Shown here piece after piece: positions 7,625 to 17,372 of a DNA stretch of 64,000 bases. The first letter of the stretch is position 1; each line of letters opens with the position of its first letter. The DNA comes from Sphingomonas sp. (GTDB taxonomy: Bacteria; Pseudomonadota; Alphaproteobacteria; Sphingomonadales; Sphingomonadaceae). Where the stretch lies: positions 1,798,001 to 1,862,000 of the forward strand of contig NZ_JAHBZI010000001.1 in assembly GCF_019635515.1 (NCBI RefSeq), written 5' to 3'. The translations under genes were made by a program, and so were the position numbers. Under the pieces are notes generated by a model, which was given only the letters and a program-made list of their open reading frames with translations, was not told where the DNA came from and did not search any database.

Positions 7625-10354
7625 TCAGAACTTGGTACGCAGCGTCACGCCATAGGTGCGCGGCTCCGCGAGATAGGCCGAGAAGATCTGGCGGCCGCCC
7701 GGATAGGTGGGATCGGTATACGGCGCACTAACCGCACCCTCCTGGAACGGCGAGTTGAATGCCACCTGTGCGTAATCCTGAGCGAAGATGTTCTGACCCC
7801 AGAACTCGATGCCCCAACGCTGGTCACGGCCGCGAAGACCGATACGGGCGTTGAACACCGCGAAAGCGGTCTGCTCCTTCTGCGGGAAGAGGTCCGAGCC
7901 GGTGTTGTAATCGTCGGTCACGCGGCCATCGATGTAGAACAGGCCGCTCATGCCCGAGTTGCCGATGTCCGGCGTCCAGGCGAACGACGCGGTGGCAGTG
8001 ATCTCCGGCGCGTTCGAGAGGTTGTCGCCAGGCAGCATACGCAGCGCCTGATCGAGCGGCGTGCCGCGCGAATTGCCGACCAGCTGATCACGATACTTGG
8101 TCTGCGCATAGGTCAGGCCCATGCCGAAGCGGATATCGCGCGTCGGAACGAGCGAGGCTTCGATCTCAAGCCCCTTCGAAACCACACCATAGGTCACGTT
8201 GCCGGGAGCGCATGCCCCGGTCGTCGATGCGGCGGCATTGTAGTTCGACGCGGCGCTGAACTTGCTCTGATCGCGGTCTCCCCCGGCCAGATCGGTTTTG
8301 CAGCCGTTGATGTTCTGCACGAGGAAGACCGTGCCGTTGAAGGTGTTCAGCTGGAAGTTGCTGAACTCCTGACGGAACAGCGCAAGGCTGACGCTGAACG
8401 GCCCGGTGCCGTATTTGAGGCCAAGTTCATAGGATTTCACGGTTTCCGGATCGAACTGGAGGTTGCCGACCAGCGCCTGCGCGCCGGCCTGACCGCCGAA
8501 CGGAGCGATCGGAGCCTTGAGCGCTGAACGATCGAGATTGAACCCGCCCGCCTTATAGCCGCTCGAATAGCTGACATAGCCCATCAGGTCCGGGTTGAAC
8601 TTGTATGAAAGCACCGCGGTGCCCGTCCAGCGATCCTCCTTGCGAGTCGAATTGATGGTCACGCCATTCAGTTCGGACGTGGAGTTGCCCTGGCACGACA
8701 GACCGATCAGCGCATCGACCACGGCGGTGAGCGCGGCCGTCGAGCGGAACGGCAGCAGCGCCGCCTGCTGCGCCGGGCACGCGGTATTGTCGTTGCCGAA
8801 AGTAGCCGCAAAGCGCTTGCGTTCGTTAGTGTAGCGCAGGCCGAGGGTCAGATCGAGGCCCGGGGCCATGTGCAGGATGTTGTGCGTGAAGAACGCGTAG
8901 TTGCGGCTGTTCTGGCTGTAACGATCGAGCGTCGAGCCCTTGTCGTTGATACCGTCCAGCCGGTCGAACGCGGTATAGATTATCGAAGAAGCTGCGCCGA
9001 ACACGGCCGGGCGCGCGGCAAGGCAGCCCGCCGAAGTGGGTGAATAGAGCCCGGAAAGCGCGCCGCCCGAGATGACGCGGCAAGTCGCGAAGCGGCCATA
9101 TTGATTACCGAAGCGAAGATTGTCGGTAACCGCCATGTCTTCATCGGCGTAATAAGCGCCGACCAGCCAGTCGAGGCGATCCTCGAACGCTGTACCCTGC
9201 AGGCGCAGTTCCTGGCTGAACGTCTTGAAGGCGCGCGCCGAGCCGCCATTGTCGGCACGATACAGGATATCAACATAGCTATAGTCGGTGTCGGAAGCCT
9301 GATCGCTCTTGTAATCGCGATAGCCCGTGATCGAGGTCAGCTTGGCGCCGCCGAAATCATAGTCGATCTGCGCCGACAAGCCCCAATCCGTGGTCGAGCC
9401 GCCATAGCTCCGGTTCGGCGTCACATACAGGTTGCGGCTATAGGGATTGGAGAACGCCGCCATCGGCTGACCCAACGACTGGAGCACGCGCACGATATTG
9501 TTCTGCGCGGGATCGTTGAGGCCGCCGATATCGCGATTGATCGACGAATCGACATAGACCGCGCCACAGCAATCCTCGTTGCGCTTGGTGTAATCGGCGA
9601 TCAGGCGAACCGTGAGGTCGCTCGACGGCTCATATTGCAGCTGTCCGCGGACGAAGAAACGGTCGCGATCGTTGACGTCGCGATTATTGGTCACGTCACG
9701 ATAGAAGCCGTCGCGCTTCACATAGGTCGCATCGATGCGGCCGGCGAGGGAATCGCTGAGCGGCGCGTTGACGTGCCCGGCCACGCGGATGTGATTGTAA
9801 TTGCCATAGGTCGCCTCGGCGCCAGCGCTGAACGTGGGCGACGGTGCCTTGCTGACGATGCTGATGATACCCGCCGAGGCGTTACGACCGAACAGCGTGC
9901 CCTGCGGACCGCGCAGCACTTCGATCCGGTCGATATCGCCCAGTTCGTTGAGGCCCATGCCCGAGCGCGAGCGATAGACGCCGTCGATGAACACCGCGAC
10001 CGAGCTTTCGAGGCCCGGATTGTCGCCGACGGTGCCGATGCCGCGGATACGGGCTGAACCATTGGCTTCCGAACCGGTCGACGAGACCATCAGCGATGGT
10101 GCGACCTGATTGAGCTGGCGGATATCCGAAGCGCCGGTGAGTTCGAGGGTCTCCGCGCTGACCGCCGAAACCGCGAGCGGCACATCGGCCAGCGCCTGGG
10201 CACGTCCCTGCGCCGTCACGATGATCTGGTTGGGATCGTTCTCGTCCTGCGCCGTCGAATCGGTGCTCGCCGGCGCGTCCTGCGCATAGGCGGGTGCCGC
10301 AACTCCCAGAATCAGCGCCGGAACCGCACAGGCAGTCAAAAGGCGTAACCGCAT
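7625..10354 (-). CDS. TonB-dependent outer-membrane receptor
   Basis: 909 residues. A signal peptide ends near AYAQ; a TonB box-like QIIVTAQ follows, then a plug domain (about 50-160, with LRGPQGTLFGRN) and a 22-strand barrel ending in the typical C-terminal aromatic (VTLRTKF). It should import a bulky substrate across the outer membrane with energy from TonB-ExbBD. Three ATG codons run in tandem; the third (10354) has the best distance from GGAGAGGA and is chosen, though 10360 is possible. A sigma70-like promoter lies at 10411-10439 and a strong terminator follows the gene, so it is probably transcribed alone. Its place among acyl-CoA genes suggests that it imports the substrate of that pathway. 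Confidence 0.95.
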   Translation of the reverse strand: MRLRLLTACAVPALILGVAAPAYAQDAPASTDSTAQDENDPNQIIVTAQGRAQALADVPLAVSAVSAETLELTGASDIRQLNQVAPSLMVSSTGSEANGSARIRGIGTVGDNPGLESSVAVFIDGVYRSRSGMGLNELGDIDRIEVLRGPQGTLFGRNASAGIISIVSKAPSPTFSAGAEATYGNYNHIRVAGHVNAPLSDSLAGRIDATYVKRDGFYRDVTNNRDVNDRDRFFVRGQLQYEPSSDLTVRLIADYTKRNEDCCGAVYVDSSINRDIGGLNDPAQNNIVRVLQSLGQPMAAFSNPYSRNLYVTPNRSYGGSTTDWGLSAQIDYDFGGAKLTSITGYRDYKSDQASDTDYSYVDILYRADNGGSARAFKTFSQELRLQGTAFEDRLDWLVGAYYADEDMAVTDNLRFGNQYGRFATCRVISGGALSGLYSPTSAGCLAARPAVFGAASSIIYTAFDRLDGINDKGSTLDRYSQNSRNYAFFTHNILHMAPGLDLTLGLRYTNERKRFAATFGNDNTACPAQQAALLPFRSTAALTAVVDALIGLSCQGNSTSELNGVTINSTRKEDRWTGTAVLSYKFNPDLMGYVSYSSGYKAGGFNLDRSALKAPIAPFGGQAGAQALVGNLQFDPETVKSYELGLKYGTGPFSVSLALFRQEFSNFQLNTFNGTVFLVQNINGCKTDLAGGDRDQSKFSAASNYNAAASTTGACAPGNVTYGVVSKGLEIEASLVPTRDIRFGMGLTYAQTKYRDQLVGNSRGTPLDQALRMLPGDNLSNAPEITATASFAWTPDIGNSGMSGLFYIDGRVTDDYNTGSDLFPQKEQTAFAVFNARIGLRGRDQRWGIEFWGQNIFAQDYAQVAFNSPFQEGAVSAPYTDPTYPGGRQIFSAYLAEPRTYGVTLRTKF

Positions 10355-10410
10355 CATCATTCCTCTCCCAACCATTGGCCAGAGCACTTCGGCTCCATAC
10401 CGCAAACTCG

Positions 10411-10439
10411 AATACAACCGCTTCCCCAGCGCCCGTCAA
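10411..10439 (-). promoter_or_regulatory. Sigma70-like promoter of the TonB receptor gene
   Basis: On the minus strand TTGACG (10434-10439), a 17-base spacer and TGTATT (10411-10416) match the consensus at 5 of 6 and 4 of 6 positions. The predicted transcript would start about 50 bases before the coding start. Confidence 0.5.
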
Positions 10440-10556
10440 GCATAACTAGAGTTGCAAAGCGGAACTGTGTCTGAACTGTTGCGCAAATGTCATAGGCGCG
10501 CGGGCAGCTGTCCCGCACTGGTGCCGATCATCCAAATCCGTAGTTTTACTAGGGGT

Positions 10557-11624
10557 TCAATAGCCGTTGAGGCGGGCGAAACGGTCGCGGTGCCAAGCGG
10601 CGTTGCCCCACATCTGCTCGAGCACGCGGGCGCGCTTGAGATAGAAGCCGGCGTCGTGCTCGTCGGTCATGCCGATGCCACCATGAAGCTGGATCATCTC
10701 GCGGCTGACTAGATGCAGCGTCTCGTTGGCGACCGCTTTGGCGAGACTGGCTTCCTGGCTGATATTCGCGCGCCCCGAATCCGCTGCCTCCAGTCCCGCC
10801 TCGACCGCCGAGCGCATCAGTTCGAGCTCGGTGAACATCTTGGCCATGCGATGCTGGAGCGCCTGGAAGCTCGCCAGCACCTGGCCGAACTGGACGCGGG
10901 TCTTGAGATAGTCGTTGGTCTGCGCGAACGCGGCTTCGGCCATGCCGAGCATTTCCGCGGCCGTCCCGATCGCGGCGCGATCGGTCACCTGCGTGAGCAG
11001 ATCTTCGCCGCCCTCCAGCCTGTCGGCCGGCGCATTGTCGAACACCACCTGCGCATGGCTGCGCGAATCCGCGAGCTTGCGGGGCGCGCGAGTTACCCCG
11101 GCATCGCCTTCGACCAGATAGAGTCCGTCGGTGGCGGCGACGATAAACAGCTGCGCGCTGTCCCCTTCCGCGACGAACTGCTTGGTGCCGCTGAGCTTTC
11201 CGCCCGTGACGGCGGCGGCGATGGCGCCGCCGAACCGCGGACCTTCATCGATCGCGAGGGTGGCCACGACTTCGCCGCTGGCGATGCGCGGCAGCCACGC
11301 CGCCTTCTGCGCATCCGATCCGCCGATTAGGATCGCGGCGGTAGCGGTCGCCGTCGCCGCGAGCGGCGTCGCCGCCAGGTTGCGGCCGAGCTGCTCCAGC
11401 ACCAGCCCGAGCGACAGATAGCCCATGCCGACGCCACCTTGCTCCTCCGGCACGAGAATGCCGGCCCAGCCCATCCCGGCCTGGGCCGTCCAGGCTTCGG
11501 GATCGTAGAAGCTTGCCGGCGCGCCATTGCGCATCTTGCGAAAGGCGGTGACGGGCGATTCATTGTCCGCCCATTCGTGCGCCATGTCGCGCAGCATCGT
11601 CTGTTCTTCGGTGAGTACGGCCAT
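10557..11624 (-). CDS. Acyl-CoA dehydrogenase, short subunit
   Basis: 355 residues, at the short end for acyl-CoA dehydrogenases. FAD-binding RVQFGQVLASFQALQH and the C-terminal QLHGGIGMTDEHD are present, but there is no YEGT-like catalytic segment at the end of the chain. Such short partners often pair with a longer acyl-CoA dehydrogenase as an alpha2beta2 complex, as in bacterial steroid and other bulky acyl degradation. The longer gene lies 21 bases upstream on the same strand, so co-translation and a mixed complex are plausible. Electrons would pass to ETF and then ETF-ubiquinone oxidoreductase. Confidence 0.92.
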   Translation of the reverse strand: MAVLTEEQTMLRDMAHEWADNESPVTAFRKMRNGAPASFYDPEAWTAQAGMGWAGILVPEEQGGVGMGYLSLGLVLEQLGRNLAATPLAATATATAAILIGGSDAQKAAWLPRIASGEVVATLAIDEGPRFGGAIAAAVTGGKLSGTKQFVAEGDSAQLFIVAATDGLYLVEGDAGVTRAPRKLADSRSHAQVVFDNAPADRLEGGEDLLTQVTDRAAIGTAAEMLGMAEAAFAQTNDYLKTRVQFGQVLASFQALQHRMAKMFTELELMRSAVEAGLEAADSGRANISQEASLAKAVANETLHLVSREMIQLHGGIGMTDEHDAGFYLKRARVLEQMWGNAAWHRDRFARLNGY

Positions 11625-11645
11625 GTCAGTCTTCCCCGCGCACGC

Positions 11646-12866
11646 TTATTGGTGATCGAGCATCCCGAGGATGCGCTTGGCGATCACGTTGTTCTGGATT
11701 TCGGTCGAGCCGCCATAGATCGACACCGCCTTGCCGAAGAGCCAATGGCGGACATCCTTGAGCGCGTCCTCCTCGAACCCCTCGCCTTCCCAGCCGAGCC
11801 CGGCCATCCCGCGGATCTCGATCAGCAGTTCGCTGCGCTCCTGCATGATGCGCGCGCCGACATTCTTCATGATCGACGTCGCCGCCGAAGGCCCCTGGTT
11901 CGATTTGGCCTCCAGCGATGCCCGGCGCAGCGTCAGCATGAAACTGCGCAAATCCATCTCATGCCGCGCGATGCGGGTGCGGAGGTCGGCGTCGGCGATC
12001 CGCCCCTCGCTATCGACCCCGACATATTTCTTCGCGATCTGCGCCAGCGGCGTGCCGGCGAACATCCGCCCCGCCGCCGAACCGCCGCCCGACAGGCTGT
12101 TGCGCTCATGCTGGAGCAGCCGCTTGCCGATCGTCCAACCCTCACCTTCGCGGCCGACGCGGTTCGATTTCGGCACCTTCACATCGGTGAAGAAAGTCTC
12201 GCAGAACGGCGAAGAGCCGCTGATCAGCTGGATCGGCTTCACCTCGACGCCCGGCGTGTCCATGTCGCAGAGCAGGAAGGTGATGCCCTCATGCTTCTTC
12301 GATTTGTCGGTGCGCACCAGCATGAAGCATTTGTCGGCCCATTGCCCGCCGCTGGTCCAGGTCTTCTGGCCGTTGACGATATAATGGTCGCCATGATCCT
12401 CCGCGAAGCATTGCAGCGAAGCGAGGTCCGATCCCGCGCCCGGCTCCGAATAGCCCTGGCACCAGCGCACTTCGCCCCTGGCGATAGCCGGGATATGCTC
12501 CCGCTTCTGCTCTTCCGATCCATATTCGAGCAGGGTCGGCCCGAACATCATCACACCCATGCCGCCGATCGGGTTCCACGCCCCCGCCCGCGTCATTTCC
12601 TCCTGGAGCACGCGCGCTTCGGCCCGGCTGAGCCCCCCGCCGCCATATTCCTTCGGCCAGGTCGGCACGCCCCAACCCTTCTCGCCCATCGCTTCGCGCC
12701 ACGCGCGCTGCTCTGCGTCTTCTTCGGTAGGCCCCTCGACCGCCGACATCGCATTGTCGCGGCCTTTCAAGCTCGGGGGAAAATTCGCCGCCAGCCAATC
12801 GCGTGCTTGCGTGCGGAAGTCGTCCAGCGCATTCAGCGGCGCATCGATTTCGGGTGCGGTAGCCAT
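11646..12866 (-). CDS. Acyl-CoA dehydrogenase, long subunit
   Basis: 406 residues with the three-domain acyl-CoA dehydrogenase fold: QGYSEPGAGSDLAS in the middle domain and a C-terminal SIYGGSTEIQ. The usual catalytic Glu of YEGT is Gly here, as in family members that carry the base on a different loop or a partner chain. The N-terminal extension (about 40 residues, FPPSLKGRDN) is typical of the FadE-type enzymes for bulky acids. It begins 86 bases from the divergent MFS gene and probably leads a two-gene operon with the short subunit. Confidence 0.93.
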   Translation of the reverse strand: MATAPEIDAPLNALDDFRTQARDWLAANFPPSLKGRDNAMSAVEGPTEEDAEQRAWREAMGEKGWGVPTWPKEYGGGGLSRAEARVLQEEMTRAGAWNPIGGMGVMMFGPTLLEYGSEEQKREHIPAIARGEVRWCQGYSEPGAGSDLASLQCFAEDHGDHYIVNGQKTWTSGGQWADKCFMLVRTDKSKKHEGITFLLCDMDTPGVEVKPIQLISGSSPFCETFFTDVKVPKSNRVGREGEGWTIGKRLLQHERNSLSGGGSAAGRMFAGTPLAQIAKKYVGVDSEGRIADADLRTRIARHEMDLRSFMLTLRRASLEAKSNQGPSAATSIMKNVGARIMQERSELLIEIRGMAGLGWEGEGFEEDALKDVRHWLFGKAVSIYGGSTEIQNNVIAKRILGMLDHQ

Positions 12867-12952
12867 CTCTCTCCCCGGATTCTGTGATCCTGCGTAACCT
12901 TTCGAATTTGCGGTATGGCGCGAGACGCGTCAAGCCACTGGGGACTCCAAGC

Positions 12953-14170
12953 ATGCAATTCCATCATCGGGCGGTTCCGATCGCGCTTTCCGCCGTGCTG
13001 CTCGACGCGATCGGTTTCGGCATCGTCATGCCGGTTCTGCCCCGGCTGATTGTCGAGTTGGCGCATGTCGGCCTCTCCGACGCCGCTCGGATCGGTGGCT
13101 ATATGCTGGTCGCCTATGCCGTCACCCAGTTCTTCGCCGGACCGGTGCTCGGTACGCTCGGCGACAGCATCGGCCGCCGCCGTGTGATGCTGTTCTCGAT
13201 GCTCGCCTTCTCGATCGATTATGGCTTGATGGCGGTGGCACCGACGATCGGCTGGCTGTTCGTTGGCCGCCTGATCGCCGGGATCACCGGCGCTTCGTTC
13301 GGCCCCGCCAACGCCATCCTCGCCGACGTCACACCGCCCGAAAGGCGCGGCGCCACCTTCGGGCTGATGGGCGCGGCGTTCGGCGTCGGCTTCATCATCG
13401 GCCCGGCGATCGGCGGGCTGCTCGCCGATTTCGGCCCGCGCGCGCCGTTCATCGCCGCCGCCGTGCTCGCGGGGCTCAACGCCATATGGATCCTTGTCGC
13501 GCTGCCCGAGACGCTGGCCGACGAGAACCGCCGCCCGTTCGCCTGGGGCAATGCCCATGTCTTCGCGGCGTTCAAGCCGATCTTTCACGCTGGCAACGCC
13601 AAATGGTTGTTGCTCGCCGCCTTCCTCTGGCAGTTCGCGCACATGGTCTATCCATCGACCTGGGCGTTCTTCGGCGAGATCGCCATGGGCTGGAACGAGA
13701 AGGAAATCGGCCTGTCGCTCGCCGCGTCCGGCGTGGCGATGGCATTGGTCCAGACGTTGGCGACCGGCCGCATCATCAAGCGCTTCGGCGAGGCCAAAGC
13801 GGTGGTGTTCGGCATGCTGGCCGGCGCACTGGTGTTCGTCGGCTATATCTTCGTGCGCAACGTACCGATGATCGGCGTGCTGATCGCGTTCGGCGCGTTC
13901 CAGGCGCTGGCCTGGCCCTCGATCAACGCCCTGCTCTCGCGGATGACCGATCCCTCGCACCAGGGCGCGTTGCAAGGCGGGCTCGCCAGCCTCAACAGTC
14001 TCGCATTGATCCTGGCGCCGCTATTGCTCACCCAGGCGCTGGCTTTCGGGTCGGAGCGCGGCTTCACCGGTGGCAACTTCCTGGCCGCCGCGATCCTCGC
14101 TTTCTCGGCGTTGCTGATCGTACTGTTCAAGGTGGTACCGAAGGTAAGCACGCCCGAACCAGTTGCGTAA
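12953..14170 (+). CDS. MFS transporter, TetA/DHA1-like
   Basis: 405 residues with about 12 membrane helices and no signal peptide. The N-terminal helix ends in IVMPVLPRLI, and motif A is clear as GTLGDSIGRRRVM between helices 2 and 3, both typical of the TCR/TetA branch of drug:proton antiporters. An efflux or export role at the inner membrane is likely; because it sits inside an acyl catabolism island, uptake or export of a pathway compound is an equally fair reading. The ATG at 12953 is chosen because the upstream 23 residues of the open frame are charged and lie in the promoter gap. Confidence 0.9.
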   Translation: MQFHHRAVPIALSAVLLDAIGFGIVMPVLPRLIVELAHVGLSDAARIGGYMLVAYAVTQFFAGPVLGTLGDSIGRRRVMLFSMLAFSIDYGLMAVAPTIGWLFVGRLIAGITGASFGPANAILADVTPPERRGATFGLMGAAFGVGFIIGPAIGGLLADFGPRAPFIAAAVLAGLNAIWILVALPETLADENRRPFAWGNAHVFAAFKPIFHAGNAKWLLLAAFLWQFAHMVYPSTWAFFGEIAMGWNEKEIGLSLAASGVAMALVQTLATGRIIKRFGEAKAVVFGMLAGALVFVGYIFVRNVPMIGVLIAFGAFQALAWPSINALLSRMTDPSHQGALQGGLASLNSLALILAPLLLTQALAFGSERGFTGGNFLAAAILAFSALLIVLFKVVPKVSTPEPVA

Positions 14171-14210
14171 CGAAACCAGCTTCCTATCTCCGCTGCAAAG
14201 GAGATTCCCG

Positions 14211-14915
14211 ATGATCGAACTCTATTACTGGCCCACGCCGAACGGCCACAAGATCACGCTATTCCTCGAGGAAGCCGGCCTCGATTACAAGATTCACCCG
14301 GTCAACATCGGCGCCGGCGAGCAGTTCAATCCCGACTTCCTCAAGTTCAGCCCGAACAATCGCATGCCCGCGATCATCGACACCGCTCCGGCCGATGGCG
14401 GCGAGCCCATCAGCGTGTTCGAAAGCGGCGCGATCCTGATCTATCTCGCCAACAAGGCCGGCAAATTCTTCGGCAAGGATCAGCGCGAGAAGGTGGACGT
14501 GCTGCAATGGCTGATGTGGCAGATGGGCGGACTTGGTCCGATGGCCGGACAGAACGGCCATTTCAATGTCTACGCGCCTGAGAAGGTGCCCTACGCGATC
14601 GACCGCTATGTCAATGAGACCAATCGCCTCTACGGCGTGCTTGATCGCCAGTTGGCGGGCCGCGAGTTCGTTGCCGGCGGTGATTATTCGATCGCGGACA
14701 TGGCGATCTATCCGTGGATCGTCCCGCACGAGGCGCACAAGCAGGACCTGAACGACTTCCCTAACGTCAAGCGCTGGTTCGAGGCGATCGCCGCGCGCCC
14801 CGCCACGATCCGCGCCTATGAAAAAGGCGGCGAAGTCCGCTCCTACGCTGCGCCGATGAGCGACGAACAGCGCAAGGTGCTGTTCGGCCAGACCGCGAGC
14901 AGCACGAAGGCATAG
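14211..14915 (+). CDS. Glutathione S-transferase, YfcG/YghU-like
   Basis: 234 residues. The N-terminal thioredoxin-like domain begins MIELYYWPTPNGHKI, has the cis-Pro region NNRMPAI and the glutathione-binding FESGAI. The C-terminal helical domain carries MGGLGPMAGQNGHF, a signature of the Nu-class (YfcG-like) enzymes, which act as disulfide-bond oxidoreductases with glutathione. AAAGGAG lies 9 bases before the ATG. It is 40 bases after the MFS gene and may share its transcript. It is followed at once by a large hairpin repeat that could end transcription. Confidence 0.92.
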   Translation: MIELYYWPTPNGHKITLFLEEAGLDYKIHPVNIGAGEQFNPDFLKFSPNNRMPAIIDTAPADGGEPISVFESGAILIYLANKAGKFFGKDQREKVDVLQWLMWQMGGLGPMAGQNGHFNVYAPEKVPYAIDRYVNETNRLYGVLDRQLAGREFVAGGDYSIADMAIYPWIVPHEAHKQDLNDFPNVKRWFEAIAARPATIRAYEKGGEVRSYAAPMSDEQRKVLFGQTASSTKA

Positions 14916-14923
14916 CCTCTTCT

Positions 14924-15008
14924 CCGTCACCCCGGCCTTGAGCCGGGGCCCCGCTGCCTTAGCCCTCAGAAGAAGAAGCGGGATCCCGGCTCAAGGCCGG
15001 GATGACGG
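14924..15008. repeat. Intergenic inverted repeat, family B
   Basis: Arms 14924-14955 and 14977-15008 (32 bases each) are complementary except at three positions and begin CCGTCA-CCCGGCCTTGAG. Related repeats lie at 21022-21103 and, in decayed form, 38805-38908. It separates convergent genes and could serve as a bidirectional terminator. Confidence 0.85.
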
Positions 15009-15018
15009 TGTCTATGGG

Positions 15019-15807
15019 TCACCCTCGCCCCGGCCGTCGCGACAGGCCAACATCGAGATGCGCCCCCGCATCCACCCGCTGCGTCTCGCCGGTAATCGCG
15101 CGCGATGCCGGATCGAGCAGGCCCACTACCGGCCCGGCGATATCCTCGGCCATTGCCGCCAGCGCCATCGGCACGCTCCCCGCGATATGCGCGTCGAGCG
15201 CCGTCTTGCCCTCCGCGCCCATGCGCTTCTCGAACCAGCCGGTGCCGACATAACCGGGCGCGACCGCATTCACCCGGATCGCCGGGGCCAGCACCCGCGC
15301 CATGCTCTGCGTCAGCGTGATCAGCGCGCCCTTCGACGCGGCATACGCGACCGAGCTGCCATTGCCGTGCAGGCCCGCCACCGAGGCGATATTGACCACC
15401 GCGCTCATCGGCCCCTCGCGCATCGCTGGAGCGCAGGCGCGGATCATCTGAAAGGCGCCGACGGTGTTGAGCCGGTAGATATCGAGAAAGTCCTCGCCCG
15501 AAAGCGCGTCCAGATCCTCGTGATTGGCGAACTTGGTCTTGCCGGCATTGTTGACGAGGAAATCCACGCGCCCGAACGCGTCGATCGCCGCCGCCGCCAG
15601 GGCGCGGCACTGTGCATCGTCGCCGACATCGCCCTGCACCGCGATGCCGCCCGTCTCGCTGGCCAGCGCCTCGGCCGCATCGCGGCTGGTCGCATAGTTG
15701 ATCACCGGGCGAACGCCCCGCGCCGCCAACAGCCTCGCCGTCGCCGCGCCGATCCCCGTAGCGCCGCCGGTTACGATGGCAACGCCGCCCGTCATCCTGT
15801 CCTGCAT
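15019..15807 (-). CDS. SDR family oxidoreductase
   Basis: 262 residues with TGGATGIG at 13-20, NNAG at 86-89 and catalytic Ser142, Tyr155 and Lys159 (YAASK); NAD(P)-dependent, cytoplasmic. The start at 15807 is preferred over an ATG five codons upstream (15822) because GGGGAC stands at the right distance only for the inner one. It is divergent from the acyl-CoA ligase gene with a short gap, so the two may share a promoter region. It could act as a 3-hydroxyacyl-CoA or alcohol dehydrogenase in the same catabolic set; the substrate is unknown. The right-hand end abuts the family B repeat. Confidence 0.9.
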   Translation of the reverse strand: MQDRMTGGVAIVTGGATGIGAATARLLAARGVRPVINYATSRDAAEALASETGGIAVQGDVGDDAQCRALAAAAIDAFGRVDFLVNNAGKTKFANHEDLDALSGEDFLDIYRLNTVGAFQMIRACAPAMREGPMSAVVNIASVAGLHGNGSSVAYAASKGALITLTQSMARVLAPAIRVNAVAPGYVGTGWFEKRMGAEGKTALDAHIAGSVPMALAAMAEDIAGPVVGLLDPASRAITGETQRVDAGAHLDVGLSRRPGRG

Positions 15808-15875
15808 CGAGTCCCCATCCATTTTTCGAAGATTGCGTATGGCATTTGCCCGGCGCCTCGCCTAGCCAGTGCGCG

Positions 15876-17372
15876 ATGACGATGCGCGCGGAAGAGATGC
15901 TGGCGAGCGATTTCGCGACGCTTTCCGATTTGATCCGCATTCATGGCGAGGAAAAGCCGGCCAAGGTCGCCATCGTCATGGGCGATAACAGCATCGGCTT
16001 CGCCGCGCTCGACAAGGCGATGGACCGCGTCGCGGCAGCACTCCAGCGTGACGGCATCGCCCGCGGGCAAGCCGTGGCGATCCTCGCGGCCAGTTCGATC
16101 GAATATGCGGTGGTATTCCTTGGCGCGCTCCGTGCCGGCTGCGTTGCCGCGCCGCTGCAGCCCTCCGCCACGCCCGCGCAGATCGCAGCGATGGTCACGG
16201 ATTGCGGCGCACCGATCCTGTTCCACGACGCGGCGCACGATCCCGACATCGGCGTGCGCAAGGTGGCGCTGGAATCGCTCGACGATTGGCTCGCTCCCGA
16301 AGGCACCGTGCCGGAGCCTGTCGCGGTTGGCCCGGACGATCCGTTCAACATCATCTATTCCTCGGGCACGACCGGCACGCCCAAGGGCATCGTCCAGCCG
16401 CATGCGATGCGCTGGGCCCATATCTCTCGCGCCGCTGCCGGGTTCGGCGATGCCGTCACAATGGTCGTCACGCCATTATATTCGAACACCACCTTGGTCA
16501 GCTTCATCCCCACGCTCGCCTGGGGCGGAACCGTCGTGCTGATGGCGAAGTTCGACGCCGCCGAATTCCTCAAGCTGGCGGAGAAACACCGCGCAACGCA
16601 CGTCATGCTGGTGCCCGTGCAATATCAAAGGATCATGGCGCTTCCCGATTTCGACGCGCACGATCTCTCCAGCTTCCGCTTCAAGACCTGCACCAGCGCG
16701 CCCTTCTCCTCCCCGCTCAAGGCAGATGTGGTCGCGCGCTGGCCGGGTTATCTCGTCGAATATTACGGCATGACCGAAGGCGGCGGCACCACTGCCCTGG
16801 TCTGCAACGCCCATCCCGACAAGCTGCACACCGTCGGAGTACCGGTCGAGGCTCATGATATCCGCCTGATCGACGATGCTGGGCGCGAGGTGCCGCAGGG
16901 TGAAATGGGCGAAGTCGTTGGCCGCTCGCCCGCAATGATGAGCGGCTATCATGGGCGCACGCAAGCCAGTTCAGAGGCGGAATGGTTCGATGCGGATGGC
17001 AACCGCTTCATCCGCCACGGCGATATCGGCCGCTTCGATGAGGACGGCTTCCTGACCCTGCTCGACCGCAAGAAGGACATGATCATCTCCGGCGGGTTCA
17101 ATCTATATCCTTCGGACCTGGAGGCGATCCTAACCCGGCATTCCGACGTGCGCGATTGCAGCGTCATCGGCGTGCCTTCCGAAGCATGGGGCGAAACCCC
17201 GGTCGGCTTCTATGTGGGCGGCGGCGACCCGCAGGAAATCCTCGCCTGGTTCAATGCCGAGGTCGGCAAGACGCAGCGCCTCTCCGCGCTCGAACGCATC
17301 GACGAACTGCCGCGCAATGCGATCGGCAAGGTTCTCAAGCGCGAACTTCGCGACAGCTATCTCGCCCAATGA
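15876..17372 (+). CDS. Acyl-CoA ligase (AMP-forming, ANL superfamily)
   Basis: 498 residues. It joins a carboxylic acid to CoA using ATP. The P-loop-like YSSGTTGTPKG is at 161-171, YYGMTEGGG follows as the adenylate motif, then HGDIGRFDEDGFL with the hinge near LDRKKDMIISGG and the C-terminal catalytic Lys in RNAIGKVLKREL. The length is slightly short for the family but all core motifs are intact. The start is taken at MTMRAEEM; an ATG ten codons upstream is possible. It overlaps the next thioesterase gene by ATGA. It is a natural first enzyme for the acid degraded by the acyl-CoA dehydrogenases in this island. Confidence 0.93.
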   Translation: MTMRAEEMLASDFATLSDLIRIHGEEKPAKVAIVMGDNSIGFAALDKAMDRVAAALQRDGIARGQAVAILAASSIEYAVVFLGALRAGCVAAPLQPSATPAQIAAMVTDCGAPILFHDAAHDPDIGVRKVALESLDDWLAPEGTVPEPVAVGPDDPFNIIYSSGTTGTPKGIVQPHAMRWAHISRAAAGFGDAVTMVVTPLYSNTTLVSFIPTLAWGGTVVLMAKFDAAEFLKLAEKHRATHVMLVPVQYQRIMALPDFDAHDLSSFRFKTCTSAPFSSPLKADVVARWPGYLVEYYGMTEGGGTTALVCNAHPDKLHTVGVPVEAHDIRLIDDAGREVPQGEMGEVVGRSPAMMSGYHGRTQASSEAEWFDADGNRFIRHGDIGRFDEDGFLTLLDRKKDMIISGGFNLYPSDLEAILTRHSDVRDCSVIGVPSEAWGETPVGFYVGGGDPQEILAWFNAEVGKTQRLSALERIDELPRNAIGKVLKRELRDSYLAQ

